A stretch of 64,000 nt of DNA from CAYQVW01 sp964421245 (GTDB lineage: Bacteria; Margulisbacteria; WOR-1; XYC2-FULL-46-14): positions 62,001 through 126,000 of the forward strand of contig CAYQVW010000002.1 of assembly GCA_964421245.1 (NCBI GenBank), in the 5' to 3' direction. How positions within the stretch are numbered: position 1 is the stretch's first letter; each line of letters begins with the position of its first letter. The notes under the pieces are model-generated. The model was given only the letters and a program-made list of their open reading frames with translations, did not search any database and had not been told where the DNA came from. Positions 14,718 through 23,413 of the stretch are shown piece by piece. Position numbers and translations under genes: made by a program.

Positions 14718-16373
14718 ATGCGATCAGACAATGCGAAAAAAGGATTAGAGAGAGTCGGAAATCGAGCCCTAATGTATGCTACTGGTGTTAAGAAAGAAGA
14801 TTTAAGCAAACCATATATTGGGATTGCTTCATCCTTTACTGACTTGGTCCCCGGCCACATCACCATGCGCGATCTTGAGCCTTTGATTAAAAAAGGAATC
14901 AAAGAAAAAGGCGGCGTTCCATTTGTCTTTGGTGTTCCTGCAATCTGCGATGGAATCGCAATGGGACACGTAGGTATGCACTACTCTCTTCCATCAAGAG
15001 AATTGATTGCTGATGAAATTGAATCAATTGCACAGGCCCATCAACTAGACGGACTGGTTCTTCTAACCGCCTGCGATAAAGTAACCCCGGGAATGTTAAT
15101 GGCCGCTGGAAGATTAGATATTCCATGCATAGTCGTAACTGTCGGTCCAATGCACTCTGGAAACTATAATGGAAAAAGATTATCTCTGGTTCGCGATACT
15201 TTTGAAGCTCTCGCTGCTTTCAAAGCTGGGAAGATTAAGAAAGACGAACTAGATGCTCTCGAATGTGCCGCTTGTCCTGGCGCTGGATCGTGCCAAGGAC
15301 TCTACACAGCAAATACTATGAACTGTATAACCGAAACAATCGGAATGTCTCTTCCAAGATGTGGAACATCTCTCGCTCTTTCAGAAGAAAAGAAGCAAAT
15401 CGCATATGAAAGTGGAAAGACTATTATTGATTTAGTAAAGAAGAATATTACTTCGAGAAAAATAATGACTGCTGCTGCATTTAGAAATGCAATTAGAATG
15501 GATATGGCATTAGGTGGCTCAACTAACACCGCATTACACATTCCAGCCATTGCCCATGACGCCGGGATAGAAATTTCTCTCGATCTTTTTGATGAAATCA
15601 GTAAAGAAGTTTCCCATATCACTAACATCCGACCGGGCGGAGAAGACTTTATGGAAGACTTTGATCGCGCTGGCGGAGTAATCGCAGCACTTAATGTTTT
15701 AAAAGATAAAATAGAAAGCTCAAAAACTGTCTCTGGAAAAGACATCCGGGATCTAGCAAAGAACGGTAAAGTACTCGACAATAATGTTATCCGGGATCTA
15801 GATAATCCATATCATAAAGAAGGTGGAATTGCAGTTCTTAAAGGATCGCTGGCACCACTTGGATCTGTTGTTAAACAATCAGCCATTACCCCAAAAACAA
15901 TGAAGTTTACTGGAAAAGCTCGCGTTTTTGAATCAGAAGAAGCTGGAATGAAAGCAATTATGGATGGAAAGATTAAAAAAGGTGATGTTGTAATAATTCG
16001 CTATGAAGGACCAAAAGGTGGACCTGGAATGCGCGAAATGCTCTCCCCTACTTCGGCTATTGCCGGCATGGGACTATCAGAAGATGTTGCACTTTTAACT
16101 GATGGAAGATTTTCTGGTGGAACTCGCGGACCATGTATCGGACATATCTCTCCAGAAGCTGCAGAAGGTGGACCAATTGGCTTAGTCAAAGAAGGCGATA
16201 CTATCGATATCGACATTCCGAATAGAAGGATTGACTTACAACTAACAACTGACGACTTACAACAGAGAAAGAAAGAATGGAAACCAAGAGAGCCAAAAAT
16301 TAAATCCGGCTGGTTAAGTCGTTATGCTAAATTAGTAACTTCGGCTAATACTGGGGCTGTGCTCAAAAGCTAA
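14718..16373 (+). CDS. ilvD: Dihydroxy-acid dehydratase
   Basis: Fe-S dehydratase giving 2-keto acids in valine, isoleucine and leucine synthesis. Cluster and active-site segments are visible: FGVPAICDGIAMGH, TACDKVTPGMLMAAGR, and ECAACPGAGSCQGLYTANTM with the cluster Cys residues. The C-terminal part holds RYEGPKGGPGMREML and TDGRFSGGTRG. The 551 residues are normal. AGGAGGAAATAAT precedes the ATG. It starts the ilv group of this window and ends 2 nt from the stop of the convergent unknown gene. Confidence 0.96.
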   Translation: MRSDNAKKGLERVGNRALMYATGVKKEDLSKPYIGIASSFTDLVPGHITMRDLEPLIKKGIKEKGGVPFVFGVPAICDGIAMGHVGMHYSLPSRELIADEIESIAQAHQLDGLVLLTACDKVTPGMLMAAGRLDIPCIVVTVGPMHSGNYNGKRLSLVRDTFEALAAFKAGKIKKDELDALECAACPGAGSCQGLYTANTMNCITETIGMSLPRCGTSLALSEEKKQIAYESGKTIIDLVKKNITSRKIMTAAAFRNAIRMDMALGGSTNTALHIPAIAHDAGIEISLDLFDEISKEVSHITNIRPGGEDFMEDFDRAGGVIAALNVLKDKIESSKTVSGKDIRDLAKNGKVLDNNVIRDLDNPYHKEGGIAVLKGSLAPLGSVVKQSAITPKTMKFTGKARVFESEEAGMKAIMDGKIKKGDVVIIRYEGPKGGPGMREMLSPTSAIAGMGLSEDVALLTDGRFSGGTRGPCIGHISPEAAEGGPIGLVKEGDTIDIDIPNRRIDLQLTTDDLQQRKKEWKPREPKIKSGWLSRYAKLVTSANTGAVLKS

Positions 16374-16375
16374 TT

Positions 16376-16951
16376 TTACGAAGCTATTAAAAACGGCGTT
16401 TCAAATTCTACTTCTCCTGTTCCGTTAATAAAAAAGGAAGTCAGAACTGTTTTGCCTAGCTCTTCATTTAGTGCTCTAAGTAAAAGCCCTTCTAGCTTTT
16501 GAGAAAGTCCTGCCGCTCTGATTTTTGCCTCATCTACTCCCGGAGCAAGAGATAAAACTTTTGATTCGCCATTATTAAGAAAGGGTTTTGCATTTTCAAA
16601 CTCACCTTCCGGAATTTCTGGCTCATTAATTGTCCTGGACTCATGCTGTCTAAACTTAAAAATATCTATATCCCCTCTTTCCGGAATTTCTATCCCCTGC
16701 CGATTTAACTCTTTCGCTATCTTCAATTTTAAACTATTTCGACTACCAATCAGGCCAAAAGTATCAACTTTATGAACCCCACCCAAGGCAGCAACAGTTG
16801 CTGGAGCAATAAAAGGCCTAGTATAAATCCTAATACGAAGTGTAATTTGTCTTATTTCTAAGATCTGATTTCTTATTTTAACCCTCAACAAAGTATTTCT
16901 CAAACCAAAATAACTACCTAAAACTTTTTTTGCGAATACTGGAACTCTCAT
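16376..16951 (-). CDS. Hypothetical protein of the sigma-28-like set
   Basis: A 191-residue protein starting MRVPVFAKKVLGSYFGL, no recognised family; probably a compact alpha/beta protein with a basic N-terminus. The open frame extends to 16984, but a sigma-28-like -10 covers that region, and GGAGG lies 11 nt before the ATG at 16951, so this start is chosen. Its promoter is divergent from and close to that of ilvB. It sits between ilvD and ilvB, interrupting an otherwise continuous ilv gene order. Confidence 0.7.
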   Translation of the reverse strand: MRVPVFAKKVLGSYFGLRNTLLRVKIRNQILEIRQITLRIRIYTRPFIAPATVAALGGVHKVDTFGLIGSRNSLKLKIAKELNRQGIEIPERGDIDIFKFRQHESRTINEPEIPEGEFENAKPFLNNGESKVLSLAPGVDEAKIRAAGLSQKLEGLLLRALNEELGKTVLTSFFINGTGEVEFETPFLIAS

Positions 16952-16974
16952 ATATTCATGCCCTCCATAATTGT

Positions 16975-17001
16975 TTATCGCCACTTCCTTAAAAAAATTT
17001 C
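16975..17001 (-). promoter_or_regulatory. Sigma-28-like promoter
   Basis: Minus strand GTGAAATTTTTTT with GAAA-N15-GGCGATAA, very close to the FliA consensus; divergent from the ilvB promoter 18 nt away. Confidence 0.75.
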
Positions 17002-17018
17002 ACTTTCTTTCACCTATT

Positions 17019-17027
17019 TGTTATAAT
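17019..17027 (+). promoter_or_regulatory. Extended -10 promoter of ilvB
   Basis: TGT-TATAAT, 9 nt before the ATG at 17037; leaderless arrangement, no Shine-Dalgarno site. Confidence 0.6.
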
Positions 17028-17036
17028 GAAGAAACC

Positions 17037-18713
17037 ATGGAACTAACCGGCGCGAAAGCTTTAATTGAATCCCTCAAAAAAGAAGGAGTAGATGTACTTT
17101 TTGGCTATCCAGGTGGAACAGTTCTACCAATCTACGACGAACTTTTTAAAGAAAAAGAGCTAAAACATATTTTAACTCGACACGAACAAGCAGCAGCTCA
17201 TGCTGCCGATGGTTATGCCAGAGCAACCGGAAAAGTCGGTGTCTGTCTTGCTACCTCTGGTCCCGGAGCAACTAATCTTATAACTGGAATCGCAACCGCA
17301 CATATGGACTCGACTCCAATGGTTGCCATCACCGGACAAGTTGGAACTCCGCTATTAGGAAAAGACTCTTTCCAAGAAGCCGATGTAACCGGAATCACTA
17401 TGCCAATTACAAAGCATAATTATCTTATAAAAAAGGCTGAGGATATTCCACATGTTATCAAAGAGGCTTTTCATATTGCCAGATCCGGTAGGCCCGGCCC
17501 GGTTGTAATCGATATTGCCAAAGACGCACAGATGAAAACATTAAACTTTAAATATCCGGATAAGATTAATCTTCCAAGTTATAAGCCAACCACCAAGGGA
17601 CACCCAAAACAGATCAGTGCAGCCATAAAACTAATCCAGGCCGCAAAGAAACCGGTTCTCTATGTTGGCGGTGGAGTAATTGCTGCCGAAGCAAGTAAAG
17701 AATTAGAAGAATTTGCAAAAAAGAATAATATTCCAGTTACCGTTACCCTGATGGGTAAAGGGACCTTCCCTGGAAATTCGAAATTATACCTTGGTATGCT
17801 CGGAATGCACGGAACCGCTTATGCTAATTATGCCGTTCAAGAAGCCGATTTGTTAATTGCAGTCGGTTCACGTTTTGACGATCGTGTAACCGGACATCTA
17901 CCAAGTTTTGCACCAAAAGCAAAACATATCCATATTGATATCGATCCAGCTGAGATCGGAAAGATTGTTCGAGCTGATGTTCCAATTGTTGGTGATTGCA
18001 AGAACGTTTTGAAAGAATTTCTGGCAAAAGTATCATGTAAAGATAAGCACCAGCCTTGGCTTGATCAAATCAGTGAATGGAAGAAGAAATATCCTCTTTC
18101 ATACAAAACCGGTAACAAAATTAAGCCGCAATACATTATTGAGAGAACTTGTGAATTAACCAAAGATAAAAAAGTGGTCATCGCAACTGAAGTCGGACAG
18201 CATCAGATGTGGACGGCACAATATTTTACTTTTAAAAAACCGAGAACCCTTATCTCTTCTGGCGGACTTGGAACAATGGGATACGGATTCCCAGCTGCAA
18301 TCGGAGCACGGGTTGGAGTTCCCGATGCAATAGTTATTGATATTGCAGGTGATGGATCAATTCAGATGAATATTCAAGAACTTGCAACTGCAGTTATAAA
18401 CAAGATTCCAGTTAAGATCTTTGTTTTGAATAATTCATTCTTAGGAATGGTTCGTCAGTGGCAAGAGATTATTTATGACAGACGCTATGCCTCGACTAAC
18501 CTTTGCGCAAATCCAGATTTAGTTAAAATTGCAAAAGCATTCGGAGCAGAAGCATTTCGCGTTGAAAAACCAGGAGATGTTGATAAGGCAATTAAAGATG
18601 CCCTAAAAGTTAAAGACAGGCCAGTATTGGTCGACTTTGTAGTAGAAAAAGAGGAGAATGTGTTCCCATTTGTACTTGCTGGGAAACCTATTAACGAGAT
18701 GTTAATTGATTAG
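17037..18713 (+). CDS. ilvB: Acetolactate synthase, large catalytic subunit
   Basis: Thiamine-diphosphate enzyme condensing two pyruvates to acetolactate, or pyruvate with 2-oxobutyrate. The ThDP-activating Glu is in RHEQAAAHAADGYARATG, and the diphosphate/Mg motif GDGSIQMNIQELATA begins the NN part (LNNSFLGMVRQWQE). The start MELTGAKALIESLK is supported by the -10 spacing; a longer frame upstream runs through the promoter. The 558-residue length is normal. ilvN follows 33 nt downstream in a gap with word-like repeats. Confidence 0.97.
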   Translation: MELTGAKALIESLKKEGVDVLFGYPGGTVLPIYDELFKEKELKHILTRHEQAAAHAADGYARATGKVGVCLATSGPGATNLITGIATAHMDSTPMVAITGQVGTPLLGKDSFQEADVTGITMPITKHNYLIKKAEDIPHVIKEAFHIARSGRPGPVVIDIAKDAQMKTLNFKYPDKINLPSYKPTTKGHPKQISAAIKLIQAAKKPVLYVGGGVIAAEASKELEEFAKKNNIPVTVTLMGKGTFPGNSKLYLGMLGMHGTAYANYAVQEADLLIAVGSRFDDRVTGHLPSFAPKAKHIHIDIDPAEIGKIVRADVPIVGDCKNVLKEFLAKVSCKDKHQPWLDQISEWKKKYPLSYKTGNKIKPQYIIERTCELTKDKKVVIATEVGQHQMWTAQYFTFKKPRTLISSGGLGTMGYGFPAAIGARVGVPDAIVIDIAGDGSIQMNIQELATAVINKIPVKIFVLNNSFLGMVRQWQEIIYDRRYASTNLCANPDLVKIAKAFGAEAFRVEKPGDVDKAIKDALKVKDRPVLVDFVVEKEENVFPFVLAGKPINEMLID

Positions 18714-18715
18714 AA

Positions 18716-18742
18716 GCAAGGGTCAAGTTCCAAGGAGCAAGA
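18716..18742 (+). repeat. Word-like repeat between ilvB and ilvN
   Basis: Contains GCAAGGGTCAAG, TTCCAAGGAGCAAG: the same CAAGGGTCAAGGGGCAAG-type words found in queA. It also supplies AAGGAG as the ribosome site of ilvN. Confidence 0.4.
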
Positions 18743-18746
18743 AAAA

Positions 18747-19220
18747 ATGAAACATACTATTTCGGTAATCGTCGAGAATAAGCCTGGAGTATTGTCCAGA
18801 GTCGCTGGCCTTTTTTCAAGAAGGGGATTCAATATCGAATCTTTGGCGGTTGGAACGACCGAGGATCCAAAAACCTCTCGCATGACTATTGTTGCAGAGG
18901 GCGACGATCAGGATCTAGAACAAATTATTAAGCAACTTTACAAGTTAATCGATACAATTCGTGTTTTTGATATTCCAAAGGATCAGGAGATTGAGAGAGA
19001 ATTAGTTTTGATCAAAGTTAACTCAACTGAGAAGACTAGAAAAGAGATAACAGATATCGTAAAACTTTTTAATGCTCGCATTGTTGATGTATCGGAAAAG
19101 AGCTTAATTATTGATGTCTGCGATGAAGAAGATAAAGTTATTAACCTCGAAAATATGCTACGTAAGTTTGGGATTCAAGAATTAGTCAGAACTGGAAAGA
19201 TTGCATTACAACGCAGCTAA
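18747..19220 (+). CDS. ilvN: Acetolactate synthase, small regulatory subunit
   Basis: ACT-domain subunit that stimulates IlvB and confers valine feedback inhibition. The N-terminal ACT domain shows SVIVENKPGVLSRVAGLFSRRG and FNIESLAVG; the C-terminal ALS_ss_C domain spans about residues 80-157 and ends IQELVRTGKIALQRS. The 157 residues are typical (IlvH-like). The stop overlaps the convergent unknown gene by 15 nt. A second, diverged copy of its last codons lies about 1 kb downstream at 20215-20304. Confidence 0.96.
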   Translation: MKHTISVIVENKPGVLSRVAGLFSRRGFNIESLAVGTTEDPKTSRMTIVAEGDDQDLEQIIKQLYKLIDTIRVFDIPKDQEIERELVLIKVNSTEKTRKEITDIVKLFNARIVDVSEKSLIIDVCDEEDKVINLENMLRKFGIQELVRTGKIALQRS

Positions 19221-20150
19221 AGTAGACTCAAGTTCTTCAATTGCCCTATCCATCCCTTCGATAGTAGTGCGTCTTAATATTGTATTCTTAAACTTAAGTT
19301 TTAATTTCTTATTGCCCCGATTAAAACACTCTCGCTTAATATAACACAATACCCTTTCTTCTGCGTCATCAGGGACAACTATTTTTTTCCATTTCTTTCC
19401 AGGATTATCTTCAAAATGTACTGTAATGTCTACTTTTTTAGCAACATCGACTATTATTTGATAACCAATATCTTTCTTTATCCCAAGAACCAGTTTTATT
19501 AAAAGCCTCTTCATTTGCCAACCAGCTTCACTTCCTCCCTGTGTCCTTGGATCATAAACAAATAAATCAATTCTTCCATTATTAATTCTATCTAAAATTG
19601 CATTGTATTTTTTCCTCAAACTAGCATCCGCTACAACTTCTTTTGAATCATCGGGACAAGCACAGACCTCATCAACCATTTTAATCTCTCTCTTCGCACA
19701 GTATAGATCCCAATTTGGATTCTCACCCTTCATCTCTTCAAATAATTCTTTAAAGTAAACAACAGTACTTGCTTCCTGCTCTGTTTCCCCATTCGTTAAA
19801 GCGTCACACCCAAAAACCTTCGAATTACCAAGTGCAATACAGGCCGCTCTCTTATCTTCTGCCACAACTGCCAAAAATAGGGCAGCTAAAGCATCCATTG
19901 CCTCTCCATCCTGATCAGAGACAGTTTGAACAGCAAAACTCCCTATCCCCCAAGCAGTAAACAACCCAGCAACTGCCTGATTGAGCATAAAATCAGATGC
20001 CCCTAGAATTAAACCAGAAGTTACTACACGAACATCAATCGGTCCAGTTTGAGCTCTTTTTGCAAATGCCTGAGCAAGCTGCCCAACGTTAGCTGTTTGA
20101 CCACTAACGCCCGGAGTAATTGATCCAAATAATGATGAAATTTGAGTCAT
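19206..20150 (-). CDS. Hypothetical protein of the sigma-28-like set
   Basis: A 314-residue protein starting MTQISSLFGSITPGVSG, family not recognised. Residues about 45-120 are small-residue rich and helical (GASDFMLNQAVAGLF, DALAALFLAVVAEDKRA), the centre is Cys-containing (VDEVCACPDDSK), and the last 110 residues look alpha/beta. It lies between the true ilvN and a leftover second ilvN tail, so it probably arrived by an event that split or replaced the end of ilvN. Its promoter at 20196-20222 has the sigma-28-like spacing but a weaker -10, leaving a leader of about 40 nt. Confidence 0.7.
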   Translation of the reverse strand: MTQISSLFGSITPGVSGQTANVGQLAQAFAKRAQTGPIDVRVVTSGLILGASDFMLNQAVAGLFTAWGIGSFAVQTVSDQDGEAMDALAALFLAVVAEDKRAACIALGNSKVFGCDALTNGETEQEASTVVYFKELFEEMKGENPNWDLYCAKREIKMVDEVCACPDDSKEVVADASLRKKYNAILDRINNGRIDLFVYDPRTQGGSEAGWQMKRLLIKLVLGIKKDIGYQIIVDVAKKVDITVHFEDNPGKKWKKIVVPDDAEERVLCYIKRECFNRGNKKLKLKFKNTILRRTTIEGMDRAIEELESTLAAL

Positions 20151-20195
20151 AAACTTTCCCCTATCTTTACCGAGTGCTTAGATATTGCTATGATT

Positions 20196-20222
20196 GTATC
20201 TATAGCAAATCTGAAAAATTTC
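20196..20222 (-). promoter_or_regulatory. Sigma-28-like promoter, weak -10
   Basis: Minus strand TGAAATTTTT with GAAA-N15-ATAGATAC; the -10 lacks the usual CG but keeps GAT and the spacing. Confidence 0.5.
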
Positions 20223-20304
20223 AGGTGAATTTAAAATCCCTAAAAATAGAATTAAAGAATTAGTTGGGATCGGAAAGATAGCTCTTCAAAAAGGGAACAA
20301 CTAG
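20215..20304 (+). pseudogene. ilvN: Remnant of a second ilvN 3' end
   Basis: The frame reads RIKELVGIGKIALQKGNN then TAG, against IQELVRTGKIALQRS at the end of the intact ilvN. The match covers about 13 codons and includes synonymous third-base differences (ATT/ATA, GCA/GCT, TTA/CTT), so the source was a working but diverged ilvN, not a recent copy of the neighbour. Upstream the similarity stops and the frame closes at 20212-20214, so only the tail remains. It ends 1 nt from the stop of the next convergent gene. Confidence 0.7.
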
Positions 20305-20305
20305 G

Positions 20306-21211
20306 TCACCTCTTCGCCTCAATTACCGCTCTTTCTAAAGAGGCTAAAACAACATCAACTATTCTTGGCCTTGGAAGAATATTACCCTCTCTATCAAGTG
20401 CAGCCGATTGACCCGCTACAAATACATCTACCGTTGGAGTTAAAACCGGACAGACCGATTCATCTTTAAAAATCTGCTGCAATGTTACCCTATTTCTTAA
20501 TTCAACCGGTATACTATCAATAGTTAATAAACCGCTTTCCATATTTATCTCTTCAATAATTCCTTGAAGGACCATATCGGTCTCCCTTATTACTCGAGCC
20601 CTATCTTTAGTAGGAAGATACTTAGTAATAAGTCCCTCTGAAAGCGCACCATTTAAATCGCCAACAACCCCAGCTAAAGACATCCTATCGGCAATTGGAA
20701 TTTTTAGAGTATCAACCATCTCAAGAATGTTTTTGGGATCACCAAATTCATCTTCTCTAAACAGAAATGGTGTGCCTGATGCATCGGACAACTCTAATCT
20801 AAGAATTTCGTGAAATTTCTTATGACCAAATAATTGTCTGCCACCAATATCTCCAATCCCCTCTTGGGTAAAAGTAGAAAGTACGGCTGGTGGAGCCTTT
20901 TCCATCCCCTCTCCCTTTCTTCTTTTTCTGGAAATTAGCTCTAATTTTGTGTCTATCCTCAACATAAAAGAAAAGTATTCTCTTTCTGCCAGCGCCGCAT
21001 CTATAACATCTTTTAAACCTATTCTTAATACTCCCACCCTGGAAGAAGAAAACCTTGGAAATAGAGGAGCTTCAAGTGGTACTGGATTTAAGCTTTCCTT
21101 ACGTGTGGCACCATAATAATTTACATTTTCAAATCTAGGAGCAACCTCAGTTTTACCGATATAGATCGAAGCCCTATAATATTGTTCTGGCAAGGTCATA
21201 ACTCGTCCCAT
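20306..21211 (-). CDS. Hypothetical protein
   Basis: A 301-residue protein starting MGRVMTLPEQYYRASIYIG, no recognised family and no signal peptide. AAGGAGG lies 9 nt before the ATG. No sigma-28-like promoter is seen; instead a TGC-TACAAT lies about 50 nt upstream on the minus strand, within the inverted repeat of the ilvC leader. It converges on the ilvN remnant with a 1-nt gap and is divergent from ilvC, so it was probably the original neighbour of an older ilvN end. Confidence 0.68.
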   Translation of the reverse strand: MGRVMTLPEQYYRASIYIGKTEVAPRFENVNYYGATRKESLNPVPLEAPLFPRFSSSRVGVLRIGLKDVIDAALAEREYFSFMLRIDTKLELISRKRRKGEGMEKAPPAVLSTFTQEGIGDIGGRQLFGHKKFHEILRLELSDASGTPFLFREDEFGDPKNILEMVDTLKIPIADRMSLAGVVGDLNGALSEGLITKYLPTKDRARVIRETDMVLQGIIEEINMESGLLTIDSIPVELRNRVTLQQIFKDESVCPVLTPTVDVFVAGQSAALDREGNILPRPRIVDVVLASLERAVIEAKR

Positions 21212-21247
21212 TTCTATTCCTCCTTTTCAAAACACCCTAAAATAAGC

Positions 21248-21253
21248 TATAAT
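21248..21253 (+). promoter_or_regulatory. Probable -10 of ilvC
   Basis: TATAAT 34 nt before the ATG; the -35 region is weak (TTTCAA at N17) and there is no TG extension. Confidence 0.45.
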
Positions 21254-21255
21254 TA

Positions 21256-21275
21256 TTGTAGCAGGAATTCTACAA
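21256..21275 (+). promoter_or_regulatory. Inverted repeat in the ilvC leader
   Basis: TTGTAG, 8-nt loop, CTACAA, placed at the expected 5' end of the mRNA and directly before the AAGGGGG ribosome site. It may be a 5' stabilising stem; read on the minus strand it also holds the possible -10 of the divergent gene. Confidence 0.45.
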
Positions 21276-21287
21276 AGGGGGAATATC

Positions 21288-22280
21288 ATGGCTAAAGTTT
21301 ACTATGACGGCGACGCGGATATCAATCTACTAAAGGACAAGACCATTGCAATAATCGGTTTTGGAAATCAGGGTGGCGCTCAAGCCCAAAACCTAAAGGA
21401 TTCTGGTCTAAATGTAATTATTGCTGAGGTTGAAGGGACTCCAAACTGGAAGAATGCTCAAGAAGCCGGGTTCGAAACTATGTCAGCGGCCGAAGCAGCT
21501 AAAAAAGGAGATATTATCCAGATTTTGATTCCGGACGAACTGCAGGGAAAAATCTATAAAGAATCTATCAGAAAATACGCCAAGAAGGGCAAAACCCTAA
21601 TGTTCTCCCACGGATTCAACATTCACTTTAAAGCAATTAAACCAAAGAAAGATATAAACGTTATTATGGTTGCTCCAAAGGGACCAGGATTCATGGTTCG
21701 AGAAACCTATAAAGAAGGAAAAGGGGTTCCATCACTTATCGCTGTTTTCCAAGATGCAACTGGCAATGCCAAAGATATCGCTCTAGCCTATGCTAAAGGA
21801 ATTGGCGGAACTCGTGCCGGAGTATTTGAAACGACCTTTAAAGAAGAAGTAGAGACCGATCTTTTTGGAGAACAAACCGTTCTTTGCGGTGGATGTACTG
21901 CATTGGTTAAGGCTGGTTTTGAAACCTTAGTTGAGGCAGGCTATCAACCAGAGATGGCTTACTTTGAATGTGTACATGAATTAAAATTAATCGTCGACCT
22001 AATTTATAAAAAAGGCCTACTCGGGATGAGAAAGGCAATTTCTAATACTGCAGAATATGGCGATCTAACGGTTGGACCAAAAATTGTTGACGAAAAAGCT
22101 AAGAAGAAGATGCAAAAGGCACTAAAAAGAATCCAATCCGGGGCATTTGCACGCGAATGGTTAAAAGAGAACAAGGAAGGCTGCAAAAACTTTAATGAAT
22201 TACGTCAAAAAGATGCTAATCACCAGATTGAAAAAGTTGGCGGCGAGCTTCGCGGAATGATGAGTTGGCTTGAGAAGTAA
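21288..22280 (+). CDS. ilvC: Ketol-acid reductoisomerase
   Basis: NAD(P)H enzyme converting acetolactate or acetohydroxybutyrate to the dihydroxy acids used by IlvD. The Rossmann motif IAIIGFGNQGGAQAQNLKDSG is near residue 20; conserved MVAPKGPGFMVRETY, DLFGEQTVLCGG and the C-terminal knotted domain with AYFECVHELKLIVDLIY follow. The 330 residues fit class I. The usual GYGSQGHA variant is GFGNQGGA here, and cofactor preference cannot be read safely. It abuts the convergent unknown gene exactly (TAA then TTA). Confidence 0.96.
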   Translation: MAKVYYDGDADINLLKDKTIAIIGFGNQGGAQAQNLKDSGLNVIIAEVEGTPNWKNAQEAGFETMSAAEAAKKGDIIQILIPDELQGKIYKESIRKYAKKGKTLMFSHGFNIHFKAIKPKKDINVIMVAPKGPGFMVRETYKEGKGVPSLIAVFQDATGNAKDIALAYAKGIGGTRAGVFETTFKEEVETDLFGEQTVLCGGCTALVKAGFETLVEAGYQPEMAYFECVHELKLIVDLIYKKGLLGMRKAISNTAEYGDLTVGPKIVDEKAKKKMQKALKRIQSGAFAREWLKENKEGCKNFNELRQKDANHQIEKVGGELRGMMSWLEK

Positions 22281-22763
22281 TTAGCTTTCACTAAGTCTTA
22301 CTATAGTATTTTTGGACAAAGAACCTTCTGGTTTGTCTATTTCTACTTCATAGCCTAATGATTGAGCCAATTCTCGTATGTGGGTCGCAGCAGCAAAGCA
22401 ATCGTCAAAAGAGGCATCACGTAGGGTTCCAGAACTTCCCGTTAGAGCAATATTTATTCTTCCTCTATAAATACTAGCCGTTATAATTCCACCAACATTT
22501 TCTCTTTCTTTTGACCCCTTAATGATATCCTTGGCAAAAACTTTATGGTGAATCCCCCTTATCGGACCGATGGCAATCTTTCCTTGAGTTTCATTCCAAA
22601 CAAATTTTCTTGTTACAAGTCCTGATTTGACTTCATTAATAAGCAACTCTAAAGATTCTTGATTCAACAAAAAAGGAGAATTAATATCAAATTCTGGTGT
22701 GGCAGAAAGAGGGGTCTTTACTGCCGGAAGATCTACAACAACTTTTCTATGAACTCCACTCAT
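22281..22763 (-). CDS. Hypothetical protein of the sigma-28-like set
   Basis: A 160-residue protein starting MSGVHRKVVVDLPAVKT, no recognised family; predicted soluble alpha/beta. The last part has a helix with FAAATHIRELAQSLGY. The sigma-28-like -10 ends only 6 nt before the ATG and there is no ribosome site, so the transcript would be leaderless unless a later start is used. It is divergent from the COG2426 membrane gene and abuts ilvC tail to tail. Confidence 0.68.
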   Translation of the reverse strand: MSGVHRKVVVDLPAVKTPLSATPEFDINSPFLLNQESLELLINEVKSGLVTRKFVWNETQGKIAIGPIRGIHHKVFAKDIIKGSKERENVGGIITASIYRGRINIALTGSSGTLRDASFDDCFAAATHIRELAQSLGYEVEIDKPEGSLSKNTIVRLSES

Positions 22764-22769
22764 ATATAT

Positions 22770-22796
22770 TTATCTTAATTAAATTAGAAAAATTTC
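22770..22796 (-). promoter_or_regulatory. Sigma-28-like promoter
   Basis: Minus strand TGAAATTTTT with GAAA-N15-TAAGATAA, 6 nt before the ATG. Confidence 0.55.
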
Positions 22797-22813
22797 AGTA
22801 ATTTTGTAAATTG

Positions 22814-22822
22814 TGCTAAAAT
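22814..22822 (+). promoter_or_regulatory. Extended -10 promoter
   Basis: TGC-TAAAAT, 6 nt before the ATG at 22829; the identical TTGTGCTAAAATTA block occurs before dxr. Leaderless arrangement. Confidence 0.6.
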
Positions 22823-22828
22823 TATTTC

Positions 22829-23311
22829 ATGTTTTTAGTCGAACTCTTAAAGGGCCTTCCAAAATGGTTAATTATTCTAATAACTTCTGCCACCCCGGTT
22901 ATTGAAGTTCGTGGTGCGGTTCCACTTGGAATAATTGCGCTTAAAATGGACCCTTCTACCGTAATTATATTAAGTGTAATTGGAAGTTTAATACCCGTCT
23001 TCCCAATAATTTTAGGACTAAGGCATTTAACTCCATATTTTAGAAAAATTAAAATAATTGATCGGTTTCTTGAGTGGCTTTTTCATCGCACTCGCAAAAA
23101 AAGTGCAATTATTGAAGACTTAAAACTAGTTGGTCTGACTTTATTTGTCGGAATCCCCTTCCCCGGCACCGGGGTCTGGACCGGTTGCGTTGCCGCCTAC
23201 CTTCTTGATCTAAAACCGCTTCCTACCGTAATCGCCGTAACTATTGGGACGATTATCGCGTCTCTTTTGATGACTGCAGCAAGTCTTGGCCTGATTAGCT
23301 TCTTTCACTAA
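22829..23311 (+). CDS. COG2426 / Sm_multidrug_ex family membrane protein
   Basis: A 160-residue polytopic membrane protein with about four or five helices. Family signatures are TPVIEVRGAVPLGIIA in the first third and GIPFPGTGVWTGCVAAYLL in the second, the paired re-entrant-type motifs of this family. It is annotated as a putative small multidrug export protein, but transport has not been clearly shown as far as I know. Leaderless start; a word-like CCTATAACCTATACCC stretch follows the stop. Confidence 0.88.
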   Translation: MFLVELLKGLPKWLIILITSATPVIEVRGAVPLGIIALKMDPSTVIILSVIGSLIPVFPIILGLRHLTPYFRKIKIIDRFLEWLFHRTRKKSAIIEDLKLVGLTLFVGIPFPGTGVWTGCVAAYLLDLKPLPTVIAVTIGTIIASLLMTAASLGLISFFH

Positions 23312-23346
23312 CCCCTATAACCTATACCCTATTTCCCAATTCACCT

Positions 23347-23373
23347 GAAATTTCCTCCACCCCCTGTCGATAT
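23347..23373 (+). promoter_or_regulatory. Sigma-28-like promoter of the TPR protein
   Basis: TGAAATTT with GAAA-N15-GTCGATAT; leader of about 35 nt with AAGGAG before the ATG at 23414. Confidence 0.7.
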
Positions 23374-23413
23374 ATACTTGTCTGATTTTATAAGAAGGAG
23401 ATAACAGGTAAAT

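Noticed and set aside
16971..17036. 22-residue extension of IlvB
   Set aside because: It overlaps the -10 and the divergent promoter, and IlvB family proteins begin near MELTGAKAL.
20215..20304. Real small gene instead of an ilvN remnant
   Set aside because: The frame is closed just upstream, has no start codon with a ribosome site, and its last codons match the ilvN C-terminus.
21256..21275. Riboswitch or T-box before ilvC
   Set aside because: The leader is only about 35 nt and has one short stem, too small for a T-box or known riboswitch.
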